Source: Adineta steineri (taxonomy: Eukaryota; Rotifera; Eurotatoria; Adinetida; Adinetidae). Taken from it: 64,000 nt of DNA. Below the pieces are notes generated by a model. That model did no database searches. It had not been told where the DNA came from and saw only the letters and a list, made by a program, of their open reading frames with translations. A program made the position numbers and the translations under genes. The stretch is from NCBI GenBank assembly GCA_905250115.1, contig CAJNOI010000004.1, positions 968,621 through 1,032,620 of the forward strand. Reading direction: 5' to 3'. Below, one piece after another: positions 36,164 to 48,908 of this stretch. Each line of letters starts with the position of its first letter. Position 1 is the stretch's first letter.

Positions 36164-36458
36164 GTGGTGGATTGTATTGATTTGGCGTAGAGAGTATAGA
36201 ATCAATTTGCGTTGTTGACCTTTCTGAGTTCATTTGAGGGAATAATTCACTATTTTCTTCTGAATGTATTGACATTCTAGACATTGAATTGTTATGTCGA
36301 CGAATGTCAGGTGCCGAACGTCGACGTTCTTGCATTTCACGAAGATATCTTAATTGTGCATTATAATCATCATGAATTTCTTGTTCATCTTCATCAGGAT
36401 TACTAAATTTACTATTTTTTCGAACAATTGATGACATATGACGAAAAAATGATTCCAT
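36164..36458 (-). CDS. Alternative distal first exon of the synaptotagmin-like gene
   Basis: Starts at ATG 36458 directly after acactttag, a splice-acceptor sequence, and ends at a consensus donor (CCACCAC|GTAAGT) in phase 1, the same phase as the proximal first exon ending at 33582. Splicing to the acceptor before 32039 gives an uninterrupted 518-aa isoform. The exon encodes about 98 residues: MESFFRHMSSIVRKNSKF, an acidic patch (DEDEQEIHDDYNAQL), REMQERRRSAPDIRRH and a Ser-rich end. Both first exons open with a short Phe-Phe-Arg amphipathic motif, perhaps a membrane-binding element. It could instead belong to another gene, but the shared phase and strand favour alternative promoters. Confidence 0.65.
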
Positions 36459-37529
36459 CTAAAGTGTCAAAATAGTAGGATTAATGGGTTTATTAAAAGA
36501 AAGAGAAATGTTCTATATTATAATATATAAAAAGATCTGTCATTGATAATGAATAATAAAAGTAATATAATAAATTTTTTTCTCTCTTTTACAGACATAT
36601 TATAGAATAAAAGTTAGTTACTCAACTGTAAAAATAGGATAGTTACATTGAATAAATACGGAAATAATTTATCTCGCAATAACCCTCCTGTTCTTTATCT
36701 ATTCTCACGCGAATATAATGAATGATGTCATTGAATATCCGATCCAATATTTCTCATGTGAACGTCACATGGTATCTAGAATAACGCACAAGTTCTTTTC
36801 TCTTAGTTAATTTGAAAATTATTTTACCTTTCATTCCAAAAAAAAAATAAAAGTAAAAGTCGTCATTATAATAGTACAATCAACATATGCCTTGCGACAT
36901 ATAAGAAAGCTGTCTAGTTAGCATAAAATCCCGCAAGGATCTGCATTTACTCTACTATATTCATTGCTACTTTACTAAATATTTTCTCTTTTTCTTTGCG
37001 TTTCTTTCTCTCTTCTCTTCGCTTTCTTTTTCCCACCCATTTTCTTTTCCTTATGAAAAAAATGCAACACATATATAAATATATAAGCAGATAGATTCTA
37101 ACAATCATTGTCATGCAATATGTCACTAACATGTATAGTCAAATACTATCTGTACAATAAAAATATTTCTTTTTTTGAATATTATTATAAAAATAAATTA
37201 AAAAAAACAGCAGATAAAATATTTTATTGAAATTATCATTTGGATCGAAAAGTTTTCATATTTAAAAATAAACGAACAAAACTTTCTTTCTTTATACAAT
37301 TTTTTTTTAACAAATTTTGTTATCGAACTATACAAATATGATACATAATACTATAGTCCTCTCCGACGTTGACTGTCGCCTTCTTATGTTTATATTAATA
37401 GTGTGATGGCTTAAAGTTTATACGCGTACGTAGAAGGTGATATTTATCTTCGGCTACTGTCATCTTACAATTTGTCATAAATGACTAGTATTCATTGTTA
37501 CAAGCACGATTCTTACGTATGTTGAATGG
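36459..37529. promoter_or_regulatory. Divergent intergenic region, synaptotagmin-like gene / EGF-protease gene
   Basis: About 1.07 kb between divergent starts. It contains A/T-rich and GA/CT-rich stretches (about 36975-37045) and a more GC-balanced block at about 37365-37445. No coding exon was recognised. Confidence 0.45.
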
Positions 37530-40500
37530 ATGACTAGAGAAGTGGATATATCTCAGTTTGACAATAATGCCATTAATTCTAATGAAATCGTTATTGATGA
37601 TCCATCTTTATTTGATGGTAATAGTGATACATCAATACCGATAACAAAAATATCACCAAGTACAATCAGGTAGGTCTTTTAGTATAATTCTTGTTTTTCT
37701 TTTATATTCACGAGTTTATGAGACTATTGTTTATTATTCATATGAAGTTTTTTCTACCTATTAGACATCTGTTTTTTATTTATTACTAGAATATAAGCTA
37801 CTACCTACAACAAAATAACGATAGAATAATCATAAACTAGAACAATAATTATCTGGACAATGTCAATAAAAAATCATAAAAACCTCGATCGAAATATATG
37901 ATTATTTTTTAATATATCAACAATATTTTATCGTTTGATAGATCGCGAGTAATGAAAAGGCAATGGAAACAAACTAAATATGTTCTTTACTTTCTTTAAT
38001 ATTCCCGAGTGTATACGAGATAGAAACAAATTCACAACAAAAAAAACATATATGAATCAGTCACCACAGGTTCTGCTGAGTTTTTTTTCTCCTATACTAT
38101 TATTAATTTTCAAATTATTTCATTCATGATTACATAATCATTACGATAGATCGATACTTACAAATCATATGAATAGATTTGTTTTAGAACGTGTCTTGTG
38201 TACAAATAAGAATTCAATGTAAATATAGAATAAATCAAGGAAAGAAGATTAATGAATAAACTAGTTAAATCATTTATTTTCATCTATAGTTGTATAACAT
38301 GTTATAATCATAATATCGAAAGTTACCGTAAATTTGGTTATCGAACAGGAGATATTTTTTAAAATATATTATTATTTAAATAGAAATCATAGTGTATATT
38401 CAACTTCGATAAATTTTTTCTATCATTAATTATATACGATCTATTATCCATTACTTTTAATGTCTTTATTAGTATGCTATAGTAGTATTCGAATAATATA
38501 AGAATTATAGAAGATAATTATCCAGTTTTAAATAAATATAATCAAAATGAAATGATTTTCTATTACGATTGATTTATAATTCATGTACAACGTAATTCTA
38601 TATAAGTCTACGGTTAGTGCTAATAGAAATAATTTAAAATAAATTTCTATATTCAAAAATCAAAAATATTCGAAATAAAATCTATTTCATTGTAAATTTT
38701 AGAAATTTTCGACGTACTCTCTATGGTCTTCCATTTCAAACACATTCTACTTCAGTATCATCACATCAACCACCTTCATCACCTTTATTATTTTATCAAC
38801 TTTATGCACTAAGTGTTTTACGTCAACCATTCAATGGTACTATACGAACTTCAACAAATACTTGTCGAACAACAACAACATCAGTTCGAACAAATCTATC
38901 ATTATCAATTCATCCAACATATACTCCATCAATTGCAACAGATATTCAACAAAAGCAAACATGTTTTCATCGATATCGTTATCGATATTTACTTATATTT
39001 ATACTTGTTTTAATACTTCTATTAGTTATTACTTTACTTATAATTTTTTCAACAAATTTTGGTATTCGTTTAACATCATGTCATTGTCCAAATGGATATG
39101 AAAAAAGTTTCTCAACATCATTTTGTACATGTACAGATAGAAATGAATGTCTCAATGGTGCTGGATATCATACATGTACTGGTCTTAATATGCAATGTAT
39201 AAATACTATGGGTAGTTATATATGTCGTTGTCGATCAGGTTTTATTCGTGAAAATGATAAAGATTCTTGTGTTGATATAAATGAATGTGATGTCTATAGA
39301 CCATGTAATACAAGTATAAGTACTTGTATTAATTTACCTGGTCGTTATTATTGTCAATGTTTAAGTAATCAAGGAAATGATGATAAATGTATACCAAGAA
39401 ATATTTGTGCTGAACAAAATGATTTATGTGGTCCTCATAGTGAATGTGTTGCATCTCCATCGACTGGATATAATTGTCAAGTAAACAAAAGAAAAAAAAG
39501 AAAAATATTTTCTTATTTATTTATTTATTTTTAGTGTCTTCCGGGTCATATTATGTATGAAAATGGTCAATGTTCAAAGATCAATGAATGTGCATTGAGA
39601 CCATCTGTATGTGAACGTGGTCGTTCTTGTATATTAACACGAGATCGTTTTGATTGTTGTACATTAAATATAACAACAAGTGATACTGGTGAATGTACAG
39701 AATGTGGTTTACCTGTTAATCGACGACAAGCAAGAATTGTTAATGGTGATCAATCATATCGTGGTCAATGGCCATGGATGGCTGTTGTTGGAGTTTATTT
39801 TCGTGATGATACAAATCGTTGGATAAATATAACACAAAAATGTGCTGCAACATTAATTGCAAATCGATATTTATTAACTGCTGCACATTGTCTTAGTAAT
39901 CAATTACCAACATTTGATACAATGCGTTTACCAAATCGTTATCAATCATCATTAAAAGATACATATCGTGTATCATTTGATGTTATTGATGTTGAAAATG
40001 ATATAGTAAATAATGGAAATATAAATAATAAAAAACAATCACGTACATATACACTTGAACATGCATGTATTCATCCCGGTTTTAACCATAATACGCTTTT
40101 ACATGATATTGCTATATTAAAATTAAAACAACCAATCATACGTAGTTCACTTATTGATACAATTTGTTTACCAACAAATGAACAAATAATTAATAATGGT
40201 AGTCGACTTTGGGTTGCTGGATGGGGTTCAAATGCTGAATATAGTTCAAGTTTAAATACATTAATGCATGCTGATTTACAAATGCTTCCAAAATCTCTTT
40301 GTCCATCTATTGAATCAAATGATTATCAAATATGTGCTGGATGGTCTGATGGAAAAAAAGATGCTTGTAAGAAATAAGATTATATATTAATATGTTTTTT
40401 ATGTCTTTTCATATTTTCTAGGTCGTGGAGATTCAGGTGGACCATTAATGTTACTTAGTAATAATCGATGGTATATTGTTGGTATTGTATCATTTGGTGA

Positions 40501-40651
40501 TGGTTGTAGTCGTGCAAATAGTGGTGGAATCTATACACGTGTATCTGCATATCATAAATGGATTCGTGAAATAATGTCTTCATCAACAGTACCAATGAAT
40601 TGTAGTTCTTCTTATGATTATACTCAAATTCTTACGGAAATTTCAACATGA
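37530..40651 (+). CDS. Type II transmembrane serine protease with EGF-like domains, 659 aa
   Basis: Four exons: 37530-37669, 38703-39480, 39535-40366 and 40422-40651, in phase; the first intron is 1.03 kb. A Ser/Thr-rich cytoplasmic N-terminus is followed by one membrane helix near residues 143-162 ([20 protein letters not shown]). Cys-rich EGF/calcium-binding EGF-like modules follow ([36 protein letters not shown]). The C-terminal trypsin domain starts after RQAR|IVNGD (cleavage after about Arg373). The triad is His424 (LTAAHCL), Asp497 (HDIAILKL) and Ser588 (GDSGGP). Asp582, six residues before the serine, predicts cleavage after Lys or Arg. It should be a cell-surface, proteolytically activated enzyme. 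No vertebrate orthologue is implied. AATAAA lies at about 40654. Confidence 0.9.
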
Positions 40652-43645
40652 AAAATAAAGATACTTATTGTTTCTTGCGAGAATAGTAATATACGTTGAA
40701 AAAACTTCATAGAAATAAATTTTCTTTAAACTAAATACTAATTTCAAAGTTTTCTTGTTAGAAAATATGAATCTTGATTGATTTTATGCTTCCATATCGT
40801 TCTTCTTCAAATACTATTTTCGTTTATTTCTGTTTGTCCCACATTTTACGTTTGATTGATTTTATGCGTTATGAATAGACTTGAATGAATTTATTTATGA
40901 ACAATGTTAAAATTTGTTCAATCTTAGTTCCTGTTTCCGTTCAAAGTACGATAAGATGTCTTAATTTTTACTCGGAATTAGATAAATGAAAAATATTTAG
41001 TAGTTACTCATTCTAATCAATTGAAAATAAATAATCAATAAAAAAAAATCATTTCTTTTTTCAAAATTATGTAAGTATGAAAAATGATATATCATAAAAT
41101 ACTTTTATATATGTCTAATCTAACATATCATTATTCATCATAAAAATAATTACAAAATTTTCGGACATGACGAACTTTAATAAAGTAAAATATAGAATTT
41201 CTATTAAAATAAGTATTTATTTCAATTATATCATCATCATCATCAGTAATATAAAAGAAAAGATCTTATGAATTGTCTGGAGTGATTGTTATCTATTTCG
41301 GATCAAATTTCAATTTCTTCTTTTAGTATTACTAATATTGCCGTAATATGATGATATAATTTGTTATTCGTAAATTAACAATATATATTCATATGAAGTA
41401 AAACAAATCTTTTAATAGAGAGAGAATAAAATCTCGGTTTTTTTCTAATCTTTATGTTTGTATCAATATTTATATTTAGTCAGTTAGTGAATCTATATTG
41501 AGAATTAAGTCATGTAATTCATTCTGTCATAACAAGTATAAAATTACCTAGAAGATTTTTTTTCTTGTATTGGAATATATATATTCAGATAATCTAACTG
41601 TTATCTATGATATTAGAAGTGTCAATAAATGAAATTTATTATATAAATATTATTTTTATGTGCTTTAACTTGATTTGAATATTTTATTGTATATTTTAAT
41701 AATGCTTTTTATTTATTAACACATCGTTTTCATCTATCAGTCATTGATCTTTTCCGAATTCCCAAAAGTTTTATTAAGATAGATTTTTATACAATATATT
41801 ATTTTTTATATTAAACATTTCTGTCATCACGACAACATTTTCTTCTATTTGATCCATCACATTTTTCTTACTATAATTTAGCTATCTTTAAGTTTGACAC
41901 TGAATGACTTCCCTCCTTCTTTAGTTTTTTTTTCTATATATCTCGAACGTTCGATTGAGTGAATGCATGAGTATATAAGTGAGTGAGTGAACGAGCGAGA
42001 ACTCCGATAGAGACATGTTTGTCCAATTTACAGACTCGTCAGCATACACACACTAATTTGTTCGACGTCGCGTCTTCTACATCATTATGGAGACGATATA
42101 TAAAAAAAAAGTTCTCTTACTATTTCTGCACGAGCGACATAGGGAGGTTTTTTTAGGGATAATGTCCTCTCTTCCGCATTCACTACTCTTCATTTGAATG
42201 AACGCAAGAAAGAAGAAGACGAGAAGGGAAAAGATTTTTTGCTAATGTGATTCCGACGACGACCGACCGAAAAAGAGATGATGATTTATTATAATCAGGG
42301 AAGAGAGAGAGAGAAAGAAACGATCTATAATGCATAGAGAAAAAAAGATAATGGGTGTGACGAAGCTTATTTTATAATGCAGGCCTATCAGAAATTTTTT
42401 TTTCTCGATCAGTAAGCGACCGAATTAAGTATTTTTAACAACAACAATAACAATAACAAAAAAAAAAAGAAAGAAAACTTCTATAGATATATAGTAAGTA
42501 AGATCGTGGGGTTGCGTGCTATAATAATCGAGTAGAGACGTTCATCACCATCATCATTATCATCATATGATCATGATCGAAAGAAATCTTTTTTTTGCTT
42601 CGTATTCTTTCTCCTTCCTTTTTTTTATTCTTCTTGCACATATTGGAAACATATAACAAAAGAGACTGAAAAAAAAAAGAAGAAAAGAAATGTGAATCGG
42701 TCGATGACAAGCAAAGCAAGTAGATAGAATAGAAGCAAAAGAAAGATAGTGTGGATTGTGCATAATTGTGGATATTCTTTTTTTCATTCTTATCGTTTTT
42801 TTTTTGGATGTGATAGAGAGTCTTTTCCTTCTTTTTTTCTCCTCTTTTTTGTCTGTTGATGTGCGTTTAGCATAAATTATCCAAAGCGACAGCAAGAGCA
42901 ACGAATTTTTTTCTTTATATTTGCATAAACAGTATCATCATTATTCTTTCACTCTTTTCTCATATGTACTTCGATTTTGTTATCGAGATAATATTAATGA
43001 GCTTTTTCTTTTTCTCCGTCTCTCTCCCTCTCTTTCGCTCTCTCTCTCTCTCTCACTGTTCTTCTTTTACATTTGGAACAATCTCTTTAATTTATGTGTT
43101 TCTTTCGAGATTTTTTTTTCGCTCTCTTTCCTACTTTATTATAGTTGTTTGGTGAGGGTGGGTGCGAATCTCACTTATGCGTATAAAGATAGATATGCGC
43201 GCACACACACACACATATATATATATATATACAATTAAAATTGCACCTGGTTCGAGTTTGACTTCATTCGATGTAGCACTAAACAGCGAAAGTCAATTTA
43301 TATTTTAGTTCGTTCCGGCGTCGCTGTTGCCTATCTATCTTTTTTCGTTTGCGCATAAAACACAAAGCATAGCCATCAAGTAGTATAGAACAAAAAAAAT
43401 TGTGGAATCAAATTACCAATGGGACAACGAGAGGAGATGGTGCTTACTTACTCTAAAGTGATAGAGTATGTGTGGTGTGTTTCACATTCTCGAGCAAGTG
43501 CGAGAGCAGCACACGCGCACGATAAGAATACATAAACAGTCAAGTTAAAATAGAAGCGAGAGACATATAAACAGTTGATTTTAAAATATAGATAAGTCAA
43601 ATATATACATATACATATGAATATTCTTTTAGAATATATATACAT
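40652..43645. promoter_or_regulatory. 3-kb low-complexity region upstream of POU6-like gene
   Basis: The first about 1.3 kb is AT-rich spacer. From about 41930 the composition changes to GA/CT-rich and more GC-balanced sequence, with tgagtgagtgaacgagcgag near 41980, GA runs near 42305, CT runs at about 43021-43054 and a CA/TA microsatellite at 43201-43231. No exon was supported; frames of 60-112 codons here are artefacts of polypyrimidine bias. A large regulatory region or 5' UTR/outron is common for developmental transcription factors. Confidence 0.5.
43201..43231. repeat. (CA)n(TA)n compound microsatellite
   Basis: cacacacacacaca runs directly into atatatatatatat, about 31 bp, in the region upstream of the POU gene. 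Confidence 0.9.
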
Positions 43646-45228
43646 ATGACACTTCCGACTACTTCTGAAAAATCTCGAAAATCTGAAGGTATTTTAATTG
43701 TTTTCATTGTAAATATATTATGTATTCGATTTACAAATTTTCATAGCCTATTTAATGAATACATCTTGTACGTCACCATCAAATTTTCATATGAATCCAT
43801 TTTTTTCGACACTCTTTCCTAATCTCACATCACAACAACAACAACAACAAATTTTTACACAATTATTACTTTCCGGTAAATAAATTTTATTTTAATTTTT
43901 TCAAATCATTTATAATTTCTTATTATTAGGAGCAACATGTCCACCATTATTATCATATACTAATAATCCTCTTACAAATGCATTACAATTACTTCTCAAT
44001 AATAGTGCTCTCTTTTTTCAACAACAAAATTCTTGTAAGCTCCTCTTTTCTTATATATTATATATATATATGTCATTATTCTCTTCCGGTTTTTCTTCTT
44101 TTTTTTAAACAGCACTTTGTCCAATACCAACACTTGTCGATAATAACAACATACAAAAATCATCACATACAGAATCAATTTCCGTAAGTAATCATTAATT
44201 AAATAAACTAATAATTAGTTTTTTTTCTTATATTATTTATAGACAAGAGCTAATTCACCTGTGAATATGAAATATAAAAATGAATCTGTTGATTGCAAGT
44301 AATTATTTATAGATTTTCTTGTGTTTATTTAATATCATATATATATATATATACATATAGTTCATCAGATACCAATGAAAAATCAACACTAGATGATGAT
44401 GATAATTCCCCAACAATAGCGACAACACTTGCTACATTGCCTAACAATAATAGTATATTTATTGATTAATAAATTTTTGTTCTACTTTTTTTTTATTATT
44501 CAAGATGAAACAGCAATAACAACAACAACAACAATTGATGGAATAAATTTAGAAGAAATTAAACAATTTGCAAAAGTTTTTAAATTACGACGATTAGCCT
44601 TAGGTTTAACACAGACACAAGTTGGTCAAGCATTGAGTGTTACGCGTGGACCAGCATATAGTCAATCAGCTATATGTCGTTTTGAAAAACTTGATATAAC
44701 ACCAAAGAGTGCTTCAAAAATTAAACCGGTTCTTGAAAAATGGATGCATGAAGCTGAATTAAAATATGGTGATCGGTAAGATAAATTCATTCCTAATTAA
44801 TTGAATTTAGTTAATTTTCTATATATATATTTAAGCTTAAAAAATGGTCCAACAAATTTACATGAACTTGTTACTGATCTTAATACAAAAAAACGTAAAC
44901 GACGTACATCTTTCACTCCTCAAGCACTTGAACGATTAAATGATGCATTTGAATTAAACACACATCCATCTGGTATTGATATGTCAACACTTGCCCAACA
45001 ATTAAATTATGATCGAGAAGTGATACGTGTTTGGTATGAATAAATATAATATTTTCTTTTTTCAAACTAATTATCTTTTTTTTAAGGTTTTGTAATAAAC
45101 GACAAGCATTAAAAAATTCCGCAAAAAAATTTAAACCAAATCAGATAAATGACGATAATGAATCAACGAGTAGTTCATTAATAGATAATAAATTACTTGA
45201 TACAACAAATCATTTAAATGATGAATAA
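43646..45228 (+). CDS. POU class 6 homeodomain transcription factor, 368 aa
   Basis: Nine exons (43646-43688, 43747-43875, 43930-44034, 44113-44183, 44243-44298, 44361-44452, 44505-44775, 44836-45033, 45087-45228), all in phase. A low-complexity N-terminus (Gln run, Thr/Asn-rich) precedes the POU-specific domain: EEIKQFAKVFKLRRLALGLT, QTQVGQALS, then YSQSAICRFEKLDIT and KSASKIKPVLEKWM. After a short linker, KKRKRRTSFTPQALERLNDA opens the homeodomain, which ends in DREVIRVWFCNKRQALKN with the invariant Cys of POU homeodomains. The sequence follows POU6F1/POU6F2 and Drosophila pdm3 rather than other POU classes (SAICRFEKLDITPKSA). It binds DNA in the nucleus and is usually neural. A tract ending ttcttttag lies 13 nt before the ATG. 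Confidence 0.95.
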
Positions 45229-46497
45229 GATATGACATATATATATATATCTTTTTGTGAAACAATCAAAACAAATATTTATTTGTATGTTCCACATTCT
45301 TCCATGTTTAATATATCTTTTCAAAATGGGGTGTATGTTCACCGTTGACTTTTAACTGATAAGTCGATATATTATACGTTTCTTTTAGACTGCACACAGA
45401 AAAAAAAACTCTTTTAATTATTGTCAATTGTCTTTCTTTGTTGTGTAATTTTTCGTTTTGTTTTTCTCTTTGTTTAATGCAGATTTTAATTATACAATAT
45501 GCAACAAATCAAATTTTGAAAAAAAAAAGAAAAATATTGAGAGAACAAAACAAGAAACATTTTCGTTGTTATTCATATGAAATTTATTCATCCTTATCAA
45601 ACGTGAGATGAAATTTTCGTTTTTATTATTAAGATTGAAAATAATGTCATTATCGTTTCTTATCTTTGAAATAGATTTAATGCTTTATACATATAATTGT
45701 CATTGATAATGAGAAAGTAATCCTTCTCAAGTGTCTACTGACTTACAACCTTATTTTAATATTCTTTGATTTGTTTTTATATAAAATATAACAAGAAAAT
45801 GTTGTTTCTATTTGTTCTTATAGAAGTATTTTCGAGACAAATATTATGTTAACATATAATATATATAGCATGTGACTATATTCTATCAAAATCTATATTT
45901 GAATTTTGAATACAGGGTTATACGATCCCTTTTAACGCAAAACTATATTTTCTTTGAATACATATAATTTAATTTCGTATGATATAAAAACGATCATTAC
46001 TAAATGAAACATTTAGAACTAATTATAAAGTTTTGATAAGAAATAACATGTGCTTGTATTGTAATCGCAATAGATATATCTATTCGAGACTGGACGACAT
46101 TATCTTCTGTCTATAGTTTTCAAGATTTGTTTATCTTTTTTTACCTTATATCTTAACTAAGAATCTATTGATAGGTTATTCGTCTAGTATATTGATTTTT
46201 TTCTTAATGAACTATTTTTGTTCGATAAATGTAAATATTATGTATTAATTAACATAAATTAAACGTGGTAGTATTTATCATCATTTTTATGTTTGTTACC
46301 ATGGAAACGCCTTCTCCTTAGAAAATATATGAGCGACACAAGTACTAAGAATAATTATTAAATGATTGTAGTGATACTCAATATTACTTCTGTGACTCGA
46401 TTATGAAATCATTGATAGAATAGAAATATGATTATCTAGCTTATGGAAAATAGAATCAAAATAAACTATTAATATAAATGAAAGATTTGTTTTTTAG
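45229..46497. other. Intergenic region between POU6-like and TMEM69-like genes
   Basis: About 1.27 kb of AT-rich sequence containing the 3' UTR of the POU gene and the promoter region of the next. It ends in gatttgttttttag, a splice-acceptor-like sequence abutting the ATG at 46498. Nothing else was recognised. Confidence 0.5.
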
Positions 46498-47151
46498 ATG
46501 TTAACTTCTTTCACTTATCGTTCTTGTTCATCTCTATTATTTCGTCGTACAGTGCAATATCCATTATGGAATAATATAAATATTCGTACGACATATTCAA
46601 ATGAATTTACTAAAAATGAACTTCTACAACGATATAATGATAAACAAGCATCAACTTATTTTAATCAATTTCATTATCTTCGTCATCTTAAAGAGGCACC
46701 TTTAACTCCATTATCATTTGGTTTACTTGGTCTTGTTCCTTTTGCTGCTGTTCCTATATATATGTATTCAACAGGAATATATTTACCTGATTTAGCATTT
46801 ACTCAATTGGCATATTCAGCTTCAATTCTTTCATTTATAGGTGGTATTCGATGGGGAACATTACTTGAAAAATCAAATGATTGGAAAGAATATACTTATT
46901 CAATTCTTCCATCAATTGCTGCTTGGTTAGCATTACTTGTACCAGGTCGATGGTCTATTCTTTGGGCATTATCATCACTTCAAGGTTTTGCTTTTTATGA
47001 TGTAACAAAACCAGGTTATCCTTTATGGTTTAAAGGATTACGAGTACTTTTAACAGCTGTTTCATCATTAACATTATTTGCAACACTTACACTTAGCTTT
47101 GTGTTACCTAAAAAAGAAGCAACAACCAAAAATACTAAACGAACAATGTAG
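46498..47151 (+). CDS. TMEM69-like (DUF3429) mitochondrial inner-membrane protein, 217 aa
   Basis: Single coding exon. The N-terminal about 40 residues are rich in Arg, Ser and Thr with no acids before Glu36 (MLTSFTYRSCSSLLFRRTVQ), consistent with a mitochondrial presequence. The body matches the DUF3429/TMEM69 family: APLTPLSFGLLGLVPFAAVP, then LAYSASILSFIGGIRWG with the diagnostic FxGGIRWG, WLALLVPGRW and DVTKPGYPLWFKGLRVLLT. There are five or six predicted membrane helices. Family function is unknown. The start codon directly follows a consensus 3' splice site although the nearest upstream gene is over 1.2 kb away, so this one is probably trans-spliced as a monocistron or has a 5' UTR intron. 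Confidence 0.85.
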   Translation: MLTSFTYRSCSSLLFRRTVQYPLWNNINIRTTYSNEFTKNELLQRYNDKQASTYFNQFHYLRHLKEAPLTPLSFGLLGLVPFAAVPIYMYSTGIYLPDLAFTQLAYSASILSFIGGIRWGTLLEKSNDWKEYTYSILPSIAAWLALLVPGRWSILWALSSLQGFAFYDVTKPGYPLWFKGLRVLLTAVSSLTLFATLTLSFVLPKKEATTKNTKRTM

Positions 47152-47291
47152 ATAATTTCATACAAAAAAACCTTTCTCTTTTTTTAATTGGGTAGTCTTG
47201 ATGTAATATCTCTGTTTATTTTTAAAAAAAATTTAATAAAAAAAAGAAAGTAACATCTGTAAAAATTTAATTAACATACAATGTATTATAG

Positions 47292-48406
47292 TTAATTATC
47301 TGCAATATGTAAATGTATATCAGTATTTAAAGATTCTTGTTTGAGTACAACATGCTGCTGAACACCATATCGAAATGAACATTTACCACGCATATGAAAT
47401 CGTACGATAGGTGGATCGTTTTCAATAATTTCAATATCATGTAATTGATGATGATTATTTTCCATTGTTTCACGAATTATTTCAATAATATTACCATCAA
47501 TAAATCTTAAATAATTATCTGGTGTTTGACGAGTTGCTATAGTTGCTGTAATACGACCAGAAAATTCAATAAATACAGAAAAATCACCATGAAATTCTTC
47601 TTCATCGATATTTAATTCAGCATATGTACACGTATGAGGTGCAACACGTATTTGACTATTTACATTCCAACGCATATTATATTCTTTTATACTAGATTAA
47701 AATAAAAATGAAACGCAAAATCTTTTTCTTTTTTATGCTTACGTATCTTGTCCAATTTCTACAGATTGATCAGATTTTGCTCCTCCACCTAATTGAACAA
47801 TTTCATCTGGTAAACAAAATATAATTGGTGATTTCGATGATTTTGTTAACATATGTGTAAATATAAATTTAAACATAGAACGTGTACAACGTTCAGTTTT
47901 AAATATATATAATTGTTCATTTGTTGTTGTATTAGTAAAATTTGTTCGAAAAAGTATTTGAGATTTTGGTATGCGTACAGGTGGCGAACCATAAAAACGT
48001 ACATCACTTTGTGTAAATGTAACATGGTTCCAATTGATTGTTATAAGTAATTCTTCACGTCTATAATCAAATATAAAAAAAAAGAAATGCGTTTTTTTTA
48101 TTCTTATTCAATCAATCTCAAGATTGATAAGAACATGTAATTATTATTTCTAGTGTGTATGTTTATGTAAGAATACTTACTTATAATGAGATACTGATTT
48201 TGTTTTTGTTCTATTCCACATATACCATATCCATTGTTCGACAATTTCATCAAGATCAATAATTTGGTATTGATCAGAACTATGTTGAATTTGTTTGATA
48301 GTTGATGTTGTTGGTGTTTTCACACTAGTTTTTTGTCTATTATGCTAAATTTAAAATAGATTAAATATTAAATTGAAATTCTTATGAAATATACCTGATT
48401 GCCCAT
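47292..48406 (-). CDS. Uncharacterised 297-aa protein, possible aerolysin/ETX-MTX2-like fold
   Basis: Exons in transcription order: 48406-48395 (only four codons, MGNQ), 48344-48181, 48060-47743 and 47691-47292, all in phase. No signal peptide or membrane helix is present. The middle and C-terminal parts are beta-strand-rich with alternating polar and hydrophobic residues. RTNFTNTTTNEQLYIFKTER leads to a Ser/Thr-rich stretch and then NVNSQIRVAPHTCTYAELNI, EEFHGDFSVFIEFSGRITAT. The 'xxRVxPHTxTxAxLxI' strand resembles the turn that closes the beta-pore-forming module of aerolysin/ETX-MTX2-type proteins. Such proteins occur in many animals and are not necessarily toxic. The N-terminal QWIWYMWNRTK is unassigned. 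This is a recognition by strand pattern only and could be wrong. Confidence 0.5.
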
Positions 48407-48908
48407 ATTTTATGAGTAATTTAATTGTAAAAGAAAAAGTATTAAAAAATGGTCTGCTGAAGCCTTTAACAATAATGATTAATAATTTGTGGGAGTAATA
48501 TTCATATGTATTCTTATATAAATAGCTGAAATCCATATTGGCTGAATCATAATATTAATATATTTCATCGCGTGTACGAAAGAAAAAGAAAAAATTGTTA
48601 CATACTTAAATTTCTGGTAAGAAATATATTTGCGTCTATACTCTTCGTATAAAAATGAATATCGAAACTGTATAAAAGAAAAAAAAGCCTGTTCTCTTTC
48701 TTTACTATATAAGAAATGAATAATATTCTTGAATTTCACATATAATTAAAGAGAAATATTGATTGATCTTTTCAATATTGAATATATAAACACATAAGAA
48801 AGGTGAGAAATAGATTTATGACTATGTTAAATGTAAATATCATGGTATATGTATATTCATAATCAAATGATTTATTTATTTTAAACATAAAAAAAAAACA
48901 ATAACAGA
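48407..48908. other. Short intergenic spacer
   Basis: About 500 bp, AT-rich, between two minus-strand genes; 61- and 86-codon frames here show no conserved features. It should contain the promoter or outron of the 297-aa gene. Confidence 0.45.

Noticed and set aside
42563..43238. Frames of up to 112 codons upstream of the POU gene
   Set aside because: They arise from GA/CT-rich tracts, overlap one another and lack any conserved or globular sequence.
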